A stretch of DNA of 22,335 nt from Ktedonobacteraceae bacterium (GTDB lineage Bacteria; Chloroflexota; Ktedonobacteria; Ktedonobacterales; Ktedonobacteraceae). Shown here one piece after another: positions 1 to 8,814 of this stretch. Both the position numbers and the translations under genes were made by a program. Where the stretch lies: positions 1 through 22,335 of the forward strand of contig JADBKA010000067.1 of NCBI GenBank assembly GCA_014896635.1, in the 5' to 3' direction. The notes beneath the pieces were generated by a model. That model searched no databases and was not told the DNA's origin. It saw nothing but the letters and a program-made list of their open reading frames with translations. Every line of letters begins with the position of its first letter. Within the stretch, counting starts at the first letter, position 1.

Positions 1-72
1 CCGCGCCAGCGCGTCTTCTTCAATCTCTTTGCCGAGAACTGGCACTTCCGCCGCGCTGTGAGAAAACCCTGA
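1..72 (+). CDS. Possible 3' end of a plus-strand gene, cut by the window edge
   Basis: Reading frame 1 is open from the first base to a TGA at 70-72 and would give the last 23 residues of a protein, ending in FRRAVRKP. Support is indirect. The codons are strongly biased to G or C in the third position, and a strong two-way hairpin follows 25 bases later, as expected between converging genes. I do not recognise a family from so short a tail. A competing minus-strand reading from a GTG at 45-43 also stays open to the window edge, but it has no clear ribosome binding site and a weaker third-position bias. Confidence is low. Confidence 0.35.
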   Translation, partial: PRQRVFFNLFAENWHFRRAVRKP

Positions 73-96
73 TTTTTTCCTGTCTCAAAGCGTCGA

Positions 97-137
97 GCAG
101 GCGAGGGCCAGGTTCATTATGCCTGGCCCTCGCCTGC
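97..137. terminator. Strong hairpin at the end of the VWA/MoxR operon
   Basis: Bases 97-112 and 122-137 are a perfect 16-bp inverted repeat around a 9-base loop. The arm contains GGCGAGGGCCAGG. It starts 6 bases past the stop codon of the minus-strand VWA gene and also lies just past a possible plus-strand gene end, so it could serve both directions. Neither side carries a run of T right after the stem, so it is not a textbook intrinsic terminator. It may work through stem stability or protect 3' ends. The inverted repeat itself is certain; the terminator role is inferred from position. Confidence 0.7.
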
Positions 138-143
138 CGGATC

Positions 144-3026
144 TTACGAGTCTCTTTCTGGATGGGTCTGTGTTCGCCTACGCTTGGCTTCAAGCAGTGC
201 AGAAGTCGTCGATTCCTGCGACTGGCCCGTCCCTGGTCGCTCTGGCGCTTCTTTTGCTTCTTTTGGTTTTGGCGTCTCTTTTCTGGCCTGCACGTTTGAG
301 GCTACCTGCTCACCTGGCGCGGATGGGCCAGGTCTGGCTCGTCCGAAGCGGCTACGCCGCTCTTTGCGCTGCTCGCGGATGCTGCTCAGGGATGAGATGA
401 CAGGAGCCTCAACCTGAGCTGCCGCAGCAGCCAGCCGTGACTGGCCGAATCTGAAGCGCGCCAGCAGCCACTGGTAGCCAACGGTAAGAAACTCCAGACT
501 TGCCAATCGGCGCGCTGCAATGTCAATGGGCAGCAGCAGCGCAGCCAGCATCAGTAGCCAGAAGACAATAGGCTCCGAGTGATTGACCGGTATCAGGGGC
601 AGATCAAACGCCTTCTCCGGGTGCTTGCCATCGAGCTGTGCGCCTTTGCCTGCACGGGCCAGCAGGCTCAGAAAGCGCGTATCTGTCCCCTGTGTGCGAT
701 ATTCTGGTGAGTAAGGCACGACCAGGCCCGTTGTAGCGGTCAGGCGGTTCATCGTATTCTGGTTGCTGCCCTGCCACGTCACCTGAAGCAGGTACGCTCC
801 AACCTGAGTGGCCGGGAAGCTCCCTTCCCAGTGATCCGGGGCAGTCGGTGAGAGATTGACCGTCTGTTGAGCAAGATCGGGGGAGACAATATGTACCTGT
901 ACCTGTTGCTGCCCTTTCACGTTAGCCGAGGTGCCGGTGGGGAGATCTACCGAGATCTGAGCCGTGCTATTGACGACTTTGCCGTTAATATTCATGGCGC
1001 TTTCGGGCGAAGGGAGCGTCCAGGTGACAAGATTGGCCCACCAGCGCGCAGCTTCATCCCAGGTGAGCCAGTGTGAGGTCCACTGTCCTAGCGCGTCGCT
1101 GGTCCAGGCTACAGCGCGGCCAAGACCATATTGCCAGGCGGCAAGCACCGGATCATCGAGATGGCTGACCATGACCTGCTGCGCGGCAGTTTTGGGGGTG
1201 GTGGCGACGTAACCATCAAGGGTGGGAAATTTGTTCAACCCGGTGAGGATGGGATGGTTGCCCACGACGGCAGGGGTAAACGATTCGTTGATGACGTTCC
1301 GCCGCGCGGCCCGTTCGGTCTCTTTGAGCAGCACCTGCGGAATGGTACTGGGATCGTTGGCGGGGTAGCAGTGGCCTTTCCCCACACTGGCGATCAATTG
1401 CATTGTCCCCAGTTCCTGCGCGTCGGCGAAGTTCGTGGCGACGGTGGAGACAGTGATATTCTCTTTTGCCATTTTCGAGACCTGCGGAACGTAGTTGTCG
1501 AAAGCATCGCCATCGCCCAGCAGAATCACATGTTTGATCTTGGCATCGGTTTTCAGCAGAACCTGCTCGGCATTTGCCAGGTCGGGATTGTAGCTTGGCG
1601 GATCTTCGGGATTCATGGCGTCGATAGCTTTATTGATCGCCGTTTTGTCAGTGACGTGCTGCATCGGGATGGTGAGCGTGCCATAAGCAGCGGAAATGCC
1701 GACCTGGTCGCGCGGGGTGAGCAGGTTGACGACACCTTTAGCCGCCTCTTTAGAAATGTTGACCGGCAAAGGAGCTTCCAGGCTCTCAATAATGAGCACA
1801 ACGGCGATGCTCGGCGTATCTTTGTGCTGCGGGATGTCCATACGCACCGGTAGCGTCTGTTCTAGCGGCGTATTGGCGTAGCCACCCGGCCCATAGCTGT
1901 TCTGACCGCCGCTAACAACCAGGCCATGTCCCAGGTCGCGCACAAAGGCTTGCAGAGCCTGCATACGTGCGACACCCAGCGAAAGGGCAGGCACATCGGC
2001 GAGAACGACAGTTCCGTATGGCGCCAGGCCGTCAAGGGTGGTGGGGACGTCGTTGGGCGTGACGACACTCACATCAATGTGCGTGGCTTTGAGCGCATTG
2101 ACGATATTGCGTCCGCTGCCAGGCTGTCCCTCAACGACCATCACGCGCGGTGGCCCCTGGACATTGATAAAGGCGGATGCATAGTTGTTCTGCGCAATAG
2201 TATCCATCGGCGCTTCCAGCCTTACCTGAAAGACGTGAAAGCCCGGTGAGGGTGCGAGCAGGTTGAAGTTTACATCCTGCTGACCGGGGATAAGCTGGAT
2301 GGATTGCTGCGAGACCAGATTCTGGTCTCGATACAGGCGTAACGTGGCCTTCTGCGCTACAGTGCTGTACACTTTGAGGTGAAGCGTAAAGCGTTCGCCA
2401 ACACGGAGCTGATTCGGCGTTTCCAGGCCGTCGATGCGAGCCTCAGGGCCTTTTATTTCAGGCAAAGGCACGATATCGAGACGAATACCCTGCTGCTGAA
2501 GCAACTGCGCTTCCTGAAGCGCATCACCGATATTTTGTTGCCCATCAGTTAGCAGGATGATGTGGCGCTCGCTGTCAGCCGGCAGAATAGCAGACGCCAG
2601 GCGCAGGCCGGCGGCCAGGTCAGTATAGTTGGTATCAGGCGTGGACTCGAAACGTGAGAAGTCGATATTCGATTTGACAGATTGCTCGACGAGCGCATTA
2701 CGTCCGACTGCGACAATGCCAACCTGGTCCTGCGGGCGTTTATGCTTGAGCGCCTGGTTAATCCACTGCTCGATGAAAGAGCGCTGCGTGGTGGTGCTGG
2801 CAGAGAGGTCGCCGACAAAAATCGTCGCCTGCCGGCCCGCTGGCTGTATCCATGAAGCTCCGGCCAGCGCGGCAATCACCAGCGTAAACAGCAAGAGACG
2901 AGAAATCAGGATCAGGGTGCGCTGAACCGCCGGGTAGGGCAGCGACATACGCCTCCAGGTCAGGTAGACCAGCAGTCCAACAGGTAGTAAAAGCAGAAGT
3001 AGCAGTGGTTGCTCAAACGTTAGCAT
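144..3026 (-). CDS. Large membrane protein: VWA, glutamine-amidotransferase-like and second VWA-like domains
   Basis: 960 residues. Two membrane segments (about 7-24 and 38-58) lead into a VWA domain (about 67-190) with an intact metal site: DLSAS at 73-77, T135/D136 and D161. A beta-rich linker follows, then a class I glutamine-amidotransferase-like fold (about 292-395, no obvious catalytic triad). A second VWA-like domain (about 404-560) has the MIDAS sequence changed to ESLEA, though GDGD is kept near 503-506. A last membrane segment (about 818-837) precedes a roughly 120-residue Arg/Lys/Pro-rich tail. Most of the protein should lie outside the cytoplasm. The gene overlaps the BatA-type gene upstream by 14 bases and has an AGGGGA ribosome site. 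The layout matches VWA proteins encoded beside MoxR and DUF58 genes. The molecular role is unknown. Confidence 0.9.
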   Translation of the reverse strand: MLTFEQPLLLLLLLPVGLLVYLTWRRMSLPYPAVQRTLILISRLLLFTLVIAALAGASWIQPAGRQATIFVGDLSASTTTQRSFIEQWINQALKHKRPQDQVGIVAVGRNALVEQSVKSNIDFSRFESTPDTNYTDLAAGLRLASAILPADSERHIILLTDGQQNIGDALQEAQLLQQQGIRLDIVPLPEIKGPEARIDGLETPNQLRVGERFTLHLKVYSTVAQKATLRLYRDQNLVSQQSIQLIPGQQDVNFNLLAPSPGFHVFQVRLEAPMDTIAQNNYASAFINVQGPPRVMVVEGQPGSGRNIVNALKATHIDVSVVTPNDVPTTLDGLAPYGTVVLADVPALSLGVARMQALQAFVRDLGHGLVVSGGQNSYGPGGYANTPLEQTLPVRMDIPQHKDTPSIAVVLIIESLEAPLPVNISKEAAKGVVNLLTPRDQVGISAAYGTLTIPMQHVTDKTAINKAIDAMNPEDPPSYNPDLANAEQVLLKTDAKIKHVILLGDGDAFDNYVPQVSKMAKENITVSTVATNFADAQELGTMQLIASVGKGHCYPANDPSTIPQVLLKETERAARRNVINESFTPAVVGNHPILTGLNKFPTLDGYVATTPKTAAQQVMVSHLDDPVLAAWQYGLGRAVAWTSDALGQWTSHWLTWDEAARWWANLVTWTLPSPESAMNINGKVVNSTAQISVDLPTGTSANVKGQQQVQVHIVSPDLAQQTVNLSPTAPDHWEGSFPATQVGAYLLQVTWQGSNQNTMNRLTATTGLVVPYSPEYRTQGTDTRFLSLLARAGKGAQLDGKHPEKAFDLPLIPVNHSEPIVFWLLMLAALLLPIDIAARRLASLEFLTVGYQWLLARFRFGQSRLAAAAAQVEAPVISSLSSIREQRKERRSRFGRARPGPSAPGEQVASNVQARKETPKPKEAKEAPERPGTGQSQESTTSALLEAKRRRTQTHPERDS

Positions 3027-5091
3027 GCCTGTTCCCCTTTGATGTCTTGCTCGTCTGTTTTACCAGGTTACCTTTTGTTGTATGTCTGGTTGTGTGTCGC
3101 AGCGCTTTCTGGAAGCGTTTCTTCGTGAGGCGATAATGCTCCTCAAATTGACGCTGGAATTTGTGTAGCAGCGTATTGCCTGTGGAAAGAAGTGCTGTTC
3201 CCTGTCCCGCTGTGCGCTGATCGCCGAAGGAGGTGGCTTTCTGCTGCCTGTAGCTGCGGCTGAAGAGCCACCATTCGGCGCAAAGGACGAGCAGCAGGAG
3301 CGCGGCGATCCAGGGCCAGATTTCGCGCAGTTCATGAGAGATGGTATTGCCGCCTGGCGTGAAATCGGTACTGTGCAGTACCGGTAGCGCCTTTGCTGGC
3401 GCCAGGCGCGACTGGGCCGGATTGAACAGATTGATGACAAACGCCCCGTTTAGATTCTGCCCACGCACGTGCTGTGTTACCTGGTAGATACCGGTCTGAT
3501 CGGTGCGAGTAAACGGCATGACGGGCGGCCCGACCTGGACAGGCTGCTGGTCGGCTCCTGGTCCGGTAATGGTCACTTTATCAGCGCCCGGCCAGAGCTG
3601 GATCGTCACAGGAACGCCCGGCGCGATCTGCCCGTCACCACCAACCGGTGGTGGTAGAAACCATTGAGTCAGGTTGTGTACCAGAATCGGAAACGACGGC
3701 TGCAACGGCAGGTCGGATGCGTGAAGATCGAAGGCCAGCACTGCCATGCGTTTGTTGTTCTGTTCACCTGCCAGTAGCAAAGGTGTTTCAGGCGACTCGA
3801 TGATTGGCTGCGCCCAGGCTGCCGGCTTGATCTGGTGCGCGGCGGAGAGCGTGCGAATGCTGCTCAGGTTCATATTGGCGAGCAGGTTCAAAGTATCGCT
3901 GCCCGGCGTGATGCGGCTGACTTTTACTTCCTGGCCCGAAGTGCCAAAAGGATACGAGCCGTTGGGCGGGTTGATGAAAAAGATGGCCCCGGCTGGCAGT
4001 GTGGGTGGGACGAAGCCGTCGAATATTGTCAGATCGTACAGATCCGATTTCACGTATTTGTCAGGCGTCGTCTCAAAAAGATCAACATTATCCTGAAGAC
4101 GCAGCGCCGTTTGCAGGTAGAGATTGCCCTTTGTTACAAGTAGCACGCGGCCATGAAAAGGACTGCCGACGATGGCCCAGGCTTCGTGATCTACGCTCAT
4201 CACATCCTGAGTCAGCAGGCGCGCATGCAAGAAGCGGGCATTGGGCGGTAGCGTATTCCACTGGACTGCACCCGTCGCGCCGGGCGTGAGCGTCACAGTC
4301 TGTACGCTCACCAGCCTGTTGTCGGCGCGAAGTTCGACAGGGATCGAACGCTGCTGGTGGCTGTAGTTAGCAACCTGGGCAAAGGCGACGGGTTTGCCGC
4401 GCTGCGTGCGTGCGCTGAGCGCCATCAGGGCAGCATTGGGCGCATCGGTGCCGACGCGCATGTAGCGTACTGGTACGGGAACGATCAACTGCTGGTTGGG
4501 ATTGATCACGTGTCCGTCACCGATGACCAGAATCTGGGCATTGGCCCGGCCCTGAGCCAGTGAGGTAGCTAGCGAGAGTGCCTGCTCCAGGTCGGCGTCC
4601 TGGTTGGTCACACGCGCACGCTGCACCGCCGCGTGCAACTGGTTTTTATCAGCCGAATCCGCGATCAGCACCTGCGGTGTATGGGCCATGGTGATCAGCG
4701 AAAGGCGATCATTCGGACCAAGCGTATCAATGAAATCATTGATACTGCTCCTGGCGTTCTCGAATCTACTGGGAGCTACATCGGTAGCCTGCATGCTTGC
4801 CGAGGCCTGGAGTATGATTACCGTGTTGCCAGTGATGGGGCTGCTGCTGAAAATAGCCGGGCGCGCCAGGATGAGTACGATGACGATGGCCGCCAGCAGT
4901 TGTAGCAGCAGGAGCGGCGTGATGCGCAGGCGCTGCCAGGGTCGGCTGGCCTGTAAATCCTGCAATGCCTGGCGCCAGAGCAACGTGCTGCCAATAGTAC
5001 GCTCCTGTCGTTTAGGCCGCATGAAATATAGCAGCAGGATAATCGGTATGATGGCGCTAAAAGCGAGCGCCGCCGGTACCAGTAGATTCAT
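3013..5091 (-). CDS. BatA-type membrane protein with a degenerate VWA domain
   Basis: 692 residues. The N-terminus has the BatA (aerotolerance regulator N-terminal) pattern: a membrane segment at 5-24, a short basic cytoplasmic stretch with RPKRQ and a second segment at about 58-77. A VWA-like domain follows (about 88-200). The MIDAS aspartate is replaced, giving QASAS at 95-99, so metal binding is doubtful, although GDG at 191-193 is kept. The middle is a long beta-rich extracytoplasmic region, then a membrane segment at about 589-610 and a basic 80-residue cytoplasmic tail. The ribosome site AAAGGA sits 8 bases before ATG. Its stop lies inside the next gene, which suggests translational coupling. 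It probably forms a membrane complex with the neighbouring VWA protein. Confidence 0.88.
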   Translation of the reverse strand: MNLLVPAALAFSAIIPIILLLYFMRPKRQERTIGSTLLWRQALQDLQASRPWQRLRITPLLLLQLLAAIVIVLILARPAIFSSSPITGNTVIILQASASMQATDVAPSRFENARSSINDFIDTLGPNDRLSLITMAHTPQVLIADSADKNQLHAAVQRARVTNQDADLEQALSLATSLAQGRANAQILVIGDGHVINPNQQLIVPVPVRYMRVGTDAPNAALMALSARTQRGKPVAFAQVANYSHQQRSIPVELRADNRLVSVQTVTLTPGATGAVQWNTLPPNARFLHARLLTQDVMSVDHEAWAIVGSPFHGRVLLVTKGNLYLQTALRLQDNVDLFETTPDKYVKSDLYDLTIFDGFVPPTLPAGAIFFINPPNGSYPFGTSGQEVKVSRITPGSDTLNLLANMNLSSIRTLSAAHQIKPAAWAQPIIESPETPLLLAGEQNNKRMAVLAFDLHASDLPLQPSFPILVHNLTQWFLPPPVGGDGQIAPGVPVTIQLWPGADKVTITGPGADQQPVQVGPPVMPFTRTDQTGIYQVTQHVRGQNLNGAFVINLFNPAQSRLAPAKALPVLHSTDFTPGGNTISHELREIWPWIAALLLLVLCAEWWLFSRSYRQQKATSFGDQRTAGQGTALLSTGNTLLHKFQRQFEEHYRLTKKRFQKALRHTTRHTTKGNLVKQTSKTSKGNRHANV

Positions 5092-5180
5092 CGGTAGAGT
5101 CCTTTATCGTCCCTTGTATAGACAGAAAGGCAATTCGATAGCTCTCTCTCAAACACTACAATGGAGGTGAACTCCCCCGG

Positions 5181-6080
5181 CTATTTAACCAGTGAAATTT
5201 GCCTGAGCAAACGCTGTACGACATCTATAATCGTTGTATCGCTGCTGATCAGCGTATAGGTTGCCATATTGCTATGGGCGAAAGCTGCCAGTTCCTCAGT
5301 AAAGGCGTTGAGCCGCTCGCGGTAAGCCTGGAGAACGCCCGCAGAGATGCTGACCTCGACGGAACTATTGCGCTCTTCGCTATCGCGTAGCCGCCAGTCA
5401 CCCTGAATCTGCGGATCAATCTCGTCAGGCGAGAGGATCTGGAGCAGCGCCACTTCCTGGCGCAACTGGCGCACGGCGCGTATGCCAGTCTGGTAGCCGC
5501 CGGGGGCCAGAAAGTCTGAGACGATGATGGTCAGACCAGGACCGGGATTGATACGGCCCAGATCGTAGAGCGCGCGATTGAGGTCGGTGGCGCCGGAACG
5601 CGGCAAGCGGTTAAGAAACTCGCCGATGGTCCAGATAGAACTTTTGCCGCTACTGACCCGGCGATAGGATGCCAGCCGGTCGGTCAGTGCGCCCACGACA
5701 ACACTATCTTCGCATTTGAGGGCAACATATGCCAGGGCAGCCGCCAGTTGGATTGCAAGATCTATTTTAGGCGGCGTGCCGTAGCCCATTGAGTCGGAGC
5801 AGTCGATGAGCAGCGTAACTGTGATGTTCTCCTCAGCCTCGAAGACGCGCAGGAAGAGGCGTTCGAGGCGAGCATATGCACGCCAGTCGATACGCCGGAA
5901 GTCGTCGCCGGGAGCATAGCGGCGGTAGTCTGCAAACTCCATGCTGGAGCCTGCCTGAGGTGAGCGCCGCCGGCCTGGCCGTCCACTTGCCATAGGACGG
6001 CGCGTTACAAGCGAGAGGCTATCCAGACGTTGCAGCACGCTGGCGTCCAGGGGGAAGCGTGCAGTTGCGCTGTCATTCAT
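5181..6080 (-). CDS. DUF58 family protein (VWA-like, MoxR partner)
   Basis: 299 residues, soluble, without the N-terminal membrane pair found in longer DUF58 proteins. The family signature lies at about 51-71: DYRRYAPGDD followed by RRIDW and AR. A VWA-like core follows with an intact metal motif DCSDS at 93-97, GATDL with its threonine and aspartate, and VSDF. DUF58 genes are very commonly placed directly after MoxR ATPase genes, as here with a 16-base gap, and are thought to be MoxR clients or adaptors. An AGGA ribosome site lies about 10 bases before ATG. The 89 bases after it, before the BatA-type gene, hold that gene's ribosome site and no other clear signal. Confidence in the family is high; biochemical function is not known. 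Confidence 0.93.
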   Translation of the reverse strand: MNDSATARFPLDASVLQRLDSLSLVTRRPMASGRPGRRRSPQAGSSMEFADYRRYAPGDDFRRIDWRAYARLERLFLRVFEAEENITVTLLIDCSDSMGYGTPPKIDLAIQLAAALAYVALKCEDSVVVGALTDRLASYRRVSSGKSSIWTIGEFLNRLPRSGATDLNRALYDLGRINPGPGLTIIVSDFLAPGGYQTGIRAVRQLRQEVALLQILSPDEIDPQIQGDWRLRDSEERNSSVEVSISAGVLQAYRERLNAFTEELAAFAHSNMATYTLISSDTTIIDVVQRLLRQISLVK

Positions 6081-6096
6081 AGAGTTTTGTTCCTAT

Positions 6097-7194
6097 CTAG
6101 GCTGTTTCGATTTCCTCGGCAACGGTCTCGATCAGGTGTTCGGGCGTGATACCATCGGCCAGACCGTCGAAGTTGAGCACGATGCGATGGCGCAGGGCAG
6201 GGTAGGCGACTTCACGTATATCGTCAATCGAAGCGTTATAACGACCTTCGAGCAGGGCGCGAACTCTGGAAGTCGTGATCAATGCCTGAAGGCCGCGTGG
6301 ACTGCTACCGTAGCGCACATAGCGACGCACCTTCTCCGGTGCCTCTTCGTTGTCGGGATGGGTCGCCAGCAGCAAGCGTACCGCAAATTCTTTGACATGT
6401 GTGGCGACCGGCACAGCACGCGCTATATCTATCAGGCGTAGCAACTGGCCGCCGCTGGCTACCGGCTGTGCACGCGGAATTTGCGTTCCTACCGTCGTGT
6501 CAATAATGCGCATCAAGTCTTCAGCCTTTGGGAAATTGACCATGATTTTCAGTAGGAAGCGATCAAGCTGGGCTTCTGGCAGAGGATACGTTCCCTCCAT
6601 TTCGAGGGGATTCTGCGTTGCCAGGACGAAGAATGGCCGGGGCAGCGGGCGCGTCTGGTCGCCAACGCTGACCGTGCGCTCCTGCATACCTTCGAGCAGT
6701 GCGGATTGTGTTTTGGGCGTGGCGCGGTTCACCTCATCGGCGAGTACGATGTTGGCAAAAATGGGACCCGGCTGGAAGCTGAAAACACGCCGACTCCCGC
6801 TCGATGAGCCGTCGGATTGTTCGCTCACGATAGTGGTGCCAACGATGTCGGCGGGCATCAGGTCAGGCGTGAACTGGATGCGCGCGAATTTGAGCGTGAG
6901 CGCGTCAGCCAGTGTTCGCACAAGCAACGTTTTACCCAGACCTGGCACGCCTTCAAGCAGCACATGGCCACCGGCCAGCAGGGCCAGCAGTAATTCGCGG
7001 ATGACGCGCTCCTGGCCAACAACAATGGAGTTCAGCTCTTGTTCCAGGCGCTTGCTTACGTTGATGAACTCGTTGACATCTTCTTCGCTCGGTTCAGGCA
7101 TGGTCGCAGCACCACTTTGCCGGTGCTCTACCTCTGCGGCCTGCCCTGCCTGCTCTACAGATTCAGGAGTCGTGTTTTCGCTGTGTTTTGCCAT
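6097..7194 (-). CDS. MoxR family AAA+ ATPase
   Basis: 365 residues. AAA+ motifs are all present: Walker A GVPGLGKT at 82-89, Walker B LADEVNR at about 151-157, sensor 1 asparagine in LATQNP at about 191-196, and the MoxR hallmark GTYPLPEAQLDRF at 201-213. GSSPRG further on fits the family's C-terminal lid. MoxR proteins are chaperone-like ATPases that act on VWA-domain partners, for example in metal insertion or complex assembly. The first 40 or so residues are an acidic, low-complexity extension longer than usual, with a later in-frame ATG at residue 32. The upstream start is chosen because GAAGGG sits well before it. Its ATG directly abuts the stop of the upstream Gln-rich gene with no spacer. 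Confidence 0.95.
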   Translation of the reverse strand: MAKHSENTTPESVEQAGQAAEVEHRQSGAATMPEPSEEDVNEFINVSKRLEQELNSIVVGQERVIRELLLALLAGGHVLLEGVPGLGKTLLVRTLADALTLKFARIQFTPDLMPADIVGTTIVSEQSDGSSSGSRRVFSFQPGPIFANIVLADEVNRATPKTQSALLEGMQERTVSVGDQTRPLPRPFFVLATQNPLEMEGTYPLPEAQLDRFLLKIMVNFPKAEDLMRIIDTTVGTQIPRAQPVASGGQLLRLIDIARAVPVATHVKEFAVRLLLATHPDNEEAPEKVRRYVRYGSSPRGLQALITTSRVRALLEGRYNASIDDIREVAYPALRHRIVLNFDGLADGITPEHLIETVAEEIETA

Positions 7195-8814
7195 CTACTG
7201 CTGCCCTTCCAGTGAATCAAAGTAATCATGAACAAGATCTTTCTGATCAGGTGGGACGTTGCTATTGTCGATAGCATCGTGTGCCGCCTGGTTGTACTGC
7301 TGAATGACCTGTGAGTAAGGGACTGAACTGCCCTGTTGCACAACGCTGTTATTGTTATCGGGAGACTGAGTGCTGCTGCCAGCACTCTGCTGGCCGGGTA
7401 CAAAAACTTGCTCGTTTTTCCCCTGCTGTTTGCCGGCTGCGTTACTCCCGCCGGAACTTCCTTGCGCCTGTCCACCCTTACTCTGTTGTCCCTGTTGCCC
7501 TTGCTGGCCCTGTTGGCCTTGCTGGCCCTGTTGGCCCTGCCCCTGTTGGCCTTGCTGGCCCTGTTGGCCTTGCTGGCCCTGACCTTGCTGATTCTGCTGG
7601 CCCTGCCCGGTTGGGACTTTGTTTACCGTGTTATTGCTGGAGGCTGCCAGGCTATTCGCGCTATCTTGCAGGCCCTGCGAAACCTGATTGATGCTATTGT
7701 TCTGGGCCTGGCTGGCGCTGGTCTGCGCTGCTGCCTGCTGCACGGCATTGCTAGCATCGTTGATCTCGCTCTGGTTGCCATCAGCAACGGCTTTTGCCAG
7801 TTGATGCAGTGCTGCGCTCAGTTCGGGGTTCTGGCTGGACTGGTTGGCGGCATTTTCAAGCTGCTGCGCCAGTTGGGCGCGTTGCTCTTTAGACATCTTT
7901 TCGGCCTGTGAAGCGAGTTGCTGTAGGGCCTGTGCCAGGCTCTTGCTGTCTCCTTTACTCAAGGCGTTTCCCACGGCCTGAAGTGCAGAGTTATTGCTAT
8001 TTTGCAAGGCGCTGCCCGCGCCGGCCATACCCTGAGAGCGATTTGCTGCCTGTGGATCGCGCAATTGATCGAGTTTCGCCTGAGCATCGGCGATAGCCTG
8101 CTGGGCCTGCGTCTCATTCTGCGCCTGCTGCAATTTCGTCTGCAAATCTTTTAATGTTTGCTCGATAGCTTTTTTCTGCTCAGGTGTCAGCGTGTTTTGT
8201 TGGGCGGCCTGCTGGTTGATTTTGCTGATCGCTTTAACCTGCTGAGCAACCTGTGCGTGAAATGCAGCCTGCTGCTTGAGAATGGCATTCATCGGATTAG
8301 GGAGAGCAATGAGCAATGTCAGGATGAGTGCCAGGAGCAACATGGTGAGCCATGAAGAACGGCTGAGCCGTAGCGAGATCGCGGCCTGAGGGGTATATTT
8401 TTTCAGTTGTTTGAGGGCATCGCGCCGTTGCAACTGAGAGAGCACAGAATCCTGGTCGCGCATCTCCCAGGCTGTTCCCATGCGGTCATGCAACGAGAGC
8501 CGCTCATCGACAATATAGGCCGTACTCTCAATGGATGGGCGAAACCAGAGGGCTGCCGCGAATGCGAGGAGTATACTGGCTCCGCCGAGTCCGGCAGCCC
8601 AGTAGAGGGCGGTTGCCCAGGGAACGAGGCGGGCGATGAGAAAAACAACGCTGGCAAGCAACAGGCCAGCGATCACACCGGCGACGCTCCAGAAAAGCAG
8701 GCGTTGTACAATGAGCTGTCTGCGCCAGGGACGCAGTACCTGCCTGACGGCATCACCGGCGAGGGGTTCTTCTGTTCTGATGGCTGAGAGTCGCTCTGAT
8801 AGCAGTGTTGCCAT
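7195..8814 (-). CDS. Gln-rich membrane protein with GQQ repeats (DUF4175-like)
   Basis: 539 residues. Three membrane segments (about 38-61, 68-91 and 154-171) flank a cytoplasmic-type stretch containing DERLSLHDRMGTA, a pattern I associate with DUF4175-like proteins encoded beside MoxR/DUF58 genes. Residues about 182-385 are rich in Gln, Ala and Lys with helical, coiled-coil character. About 399-443 is a run of GQQ repeats, then a Gly/Ser/Gln linker and a short C-terminal conserved-looking segment with LVHDYFDSLE. The ribosome site GAAGGG lies about 8 bases before ATG. It is the first gene of the five-gene MoxR block. It may be a membrane scaffold with a disordered arm. The family call is tentative; the gene itself is certain. 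Confidence 0.85.
   Translation of the reverse strand: MATLLSERLSAIRTEEPLAGDAVRQVLRPWRRQLIVQRLLFWSVAGVIAGLLLASVVFLIARLVPWATALYWAAGLGGASILLAFAAALWFRPSIESTAYIVDERLSLHDRMGTAWEMRDQDSVLSQLQRRDALKQLKKYTPQAAISLRLSRSSWLTMLLLALILTLLIALPNPMNAILKQQAAFHAQVAQQVKAISKINQQAAQQNTLTPEQKKAIEQTLKDLQTKLQQAQNETQAQQAIADAQAKLDQLRDPQAANRSQGMAGAGSALQNSNNSALQAVGNALSKGDSKSLAQALQQLASQAEKMSKEQRAQLAQQLENAANQSSQNPELSAALHQLAKAVADGNQSEINDASNAVQQAAAQTSASQAQNNSINQVSQGLQDSANSLAASSNNTVNKVPTGQGQQNQQGQGQQGQQGQQGQQGQGQQGQQGQQGQQGQQGQQSKGGQAQGSSGGSNAAGKQQGKNEQVFVPGQQSAGSSTQSPDNNNSVVQQGSSVPYSQVIQQYNQAAHDAIDNSNVPPDQKDLVHDYFDSLEGQQ
7484..7612 (-). repeat. Coding 9-bp tandem repeats specifying GQQ
   Basis: The minus strand holds many imperfect copies of a 9-bp unit that codes for Gly-Gln-Gln; the plus strand shows alternating ctgttggcc and ttgctggcc. 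Copies differ mainly at synonymous positions and a few units are shortened to GQ, so the tract looks old enough to have drifted but still in frame. Such tracts change length by slippage. The mirror reading on the plus strand gives a Leu/Ala-rich frame that should not be taken for a gene. Confidence 0.9.

Noticed and set aside
1131..1853. 240-codon plus-strand open frame
   Set aside because: It lies wholly antisense to the VWA/amidotransferase-like gene, which has recognisable domains. The translation shows no family motifs.
6350..7225. 291-codon plus-strand open frame
   Set aside because: Antisense to the MoxR gene, whose AAA+ motifs are all intact. The product is Ser/Arg-rich with no recognisable fold.
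7484..7612. CRISPR-like array
   Set aside because: The repeats are 9 bp, contiguous, in frame and lack spacers; this is coding repeat DNA.
7336..7911. 191-codon plus-strand frame coding a Leu/Ala-rich, membrane-like product
   Set aside because: It is the mirror reading of the GQQ repeat tract; the hydrophobicity is a by-product of Gln and Gly codons read on the other strand.
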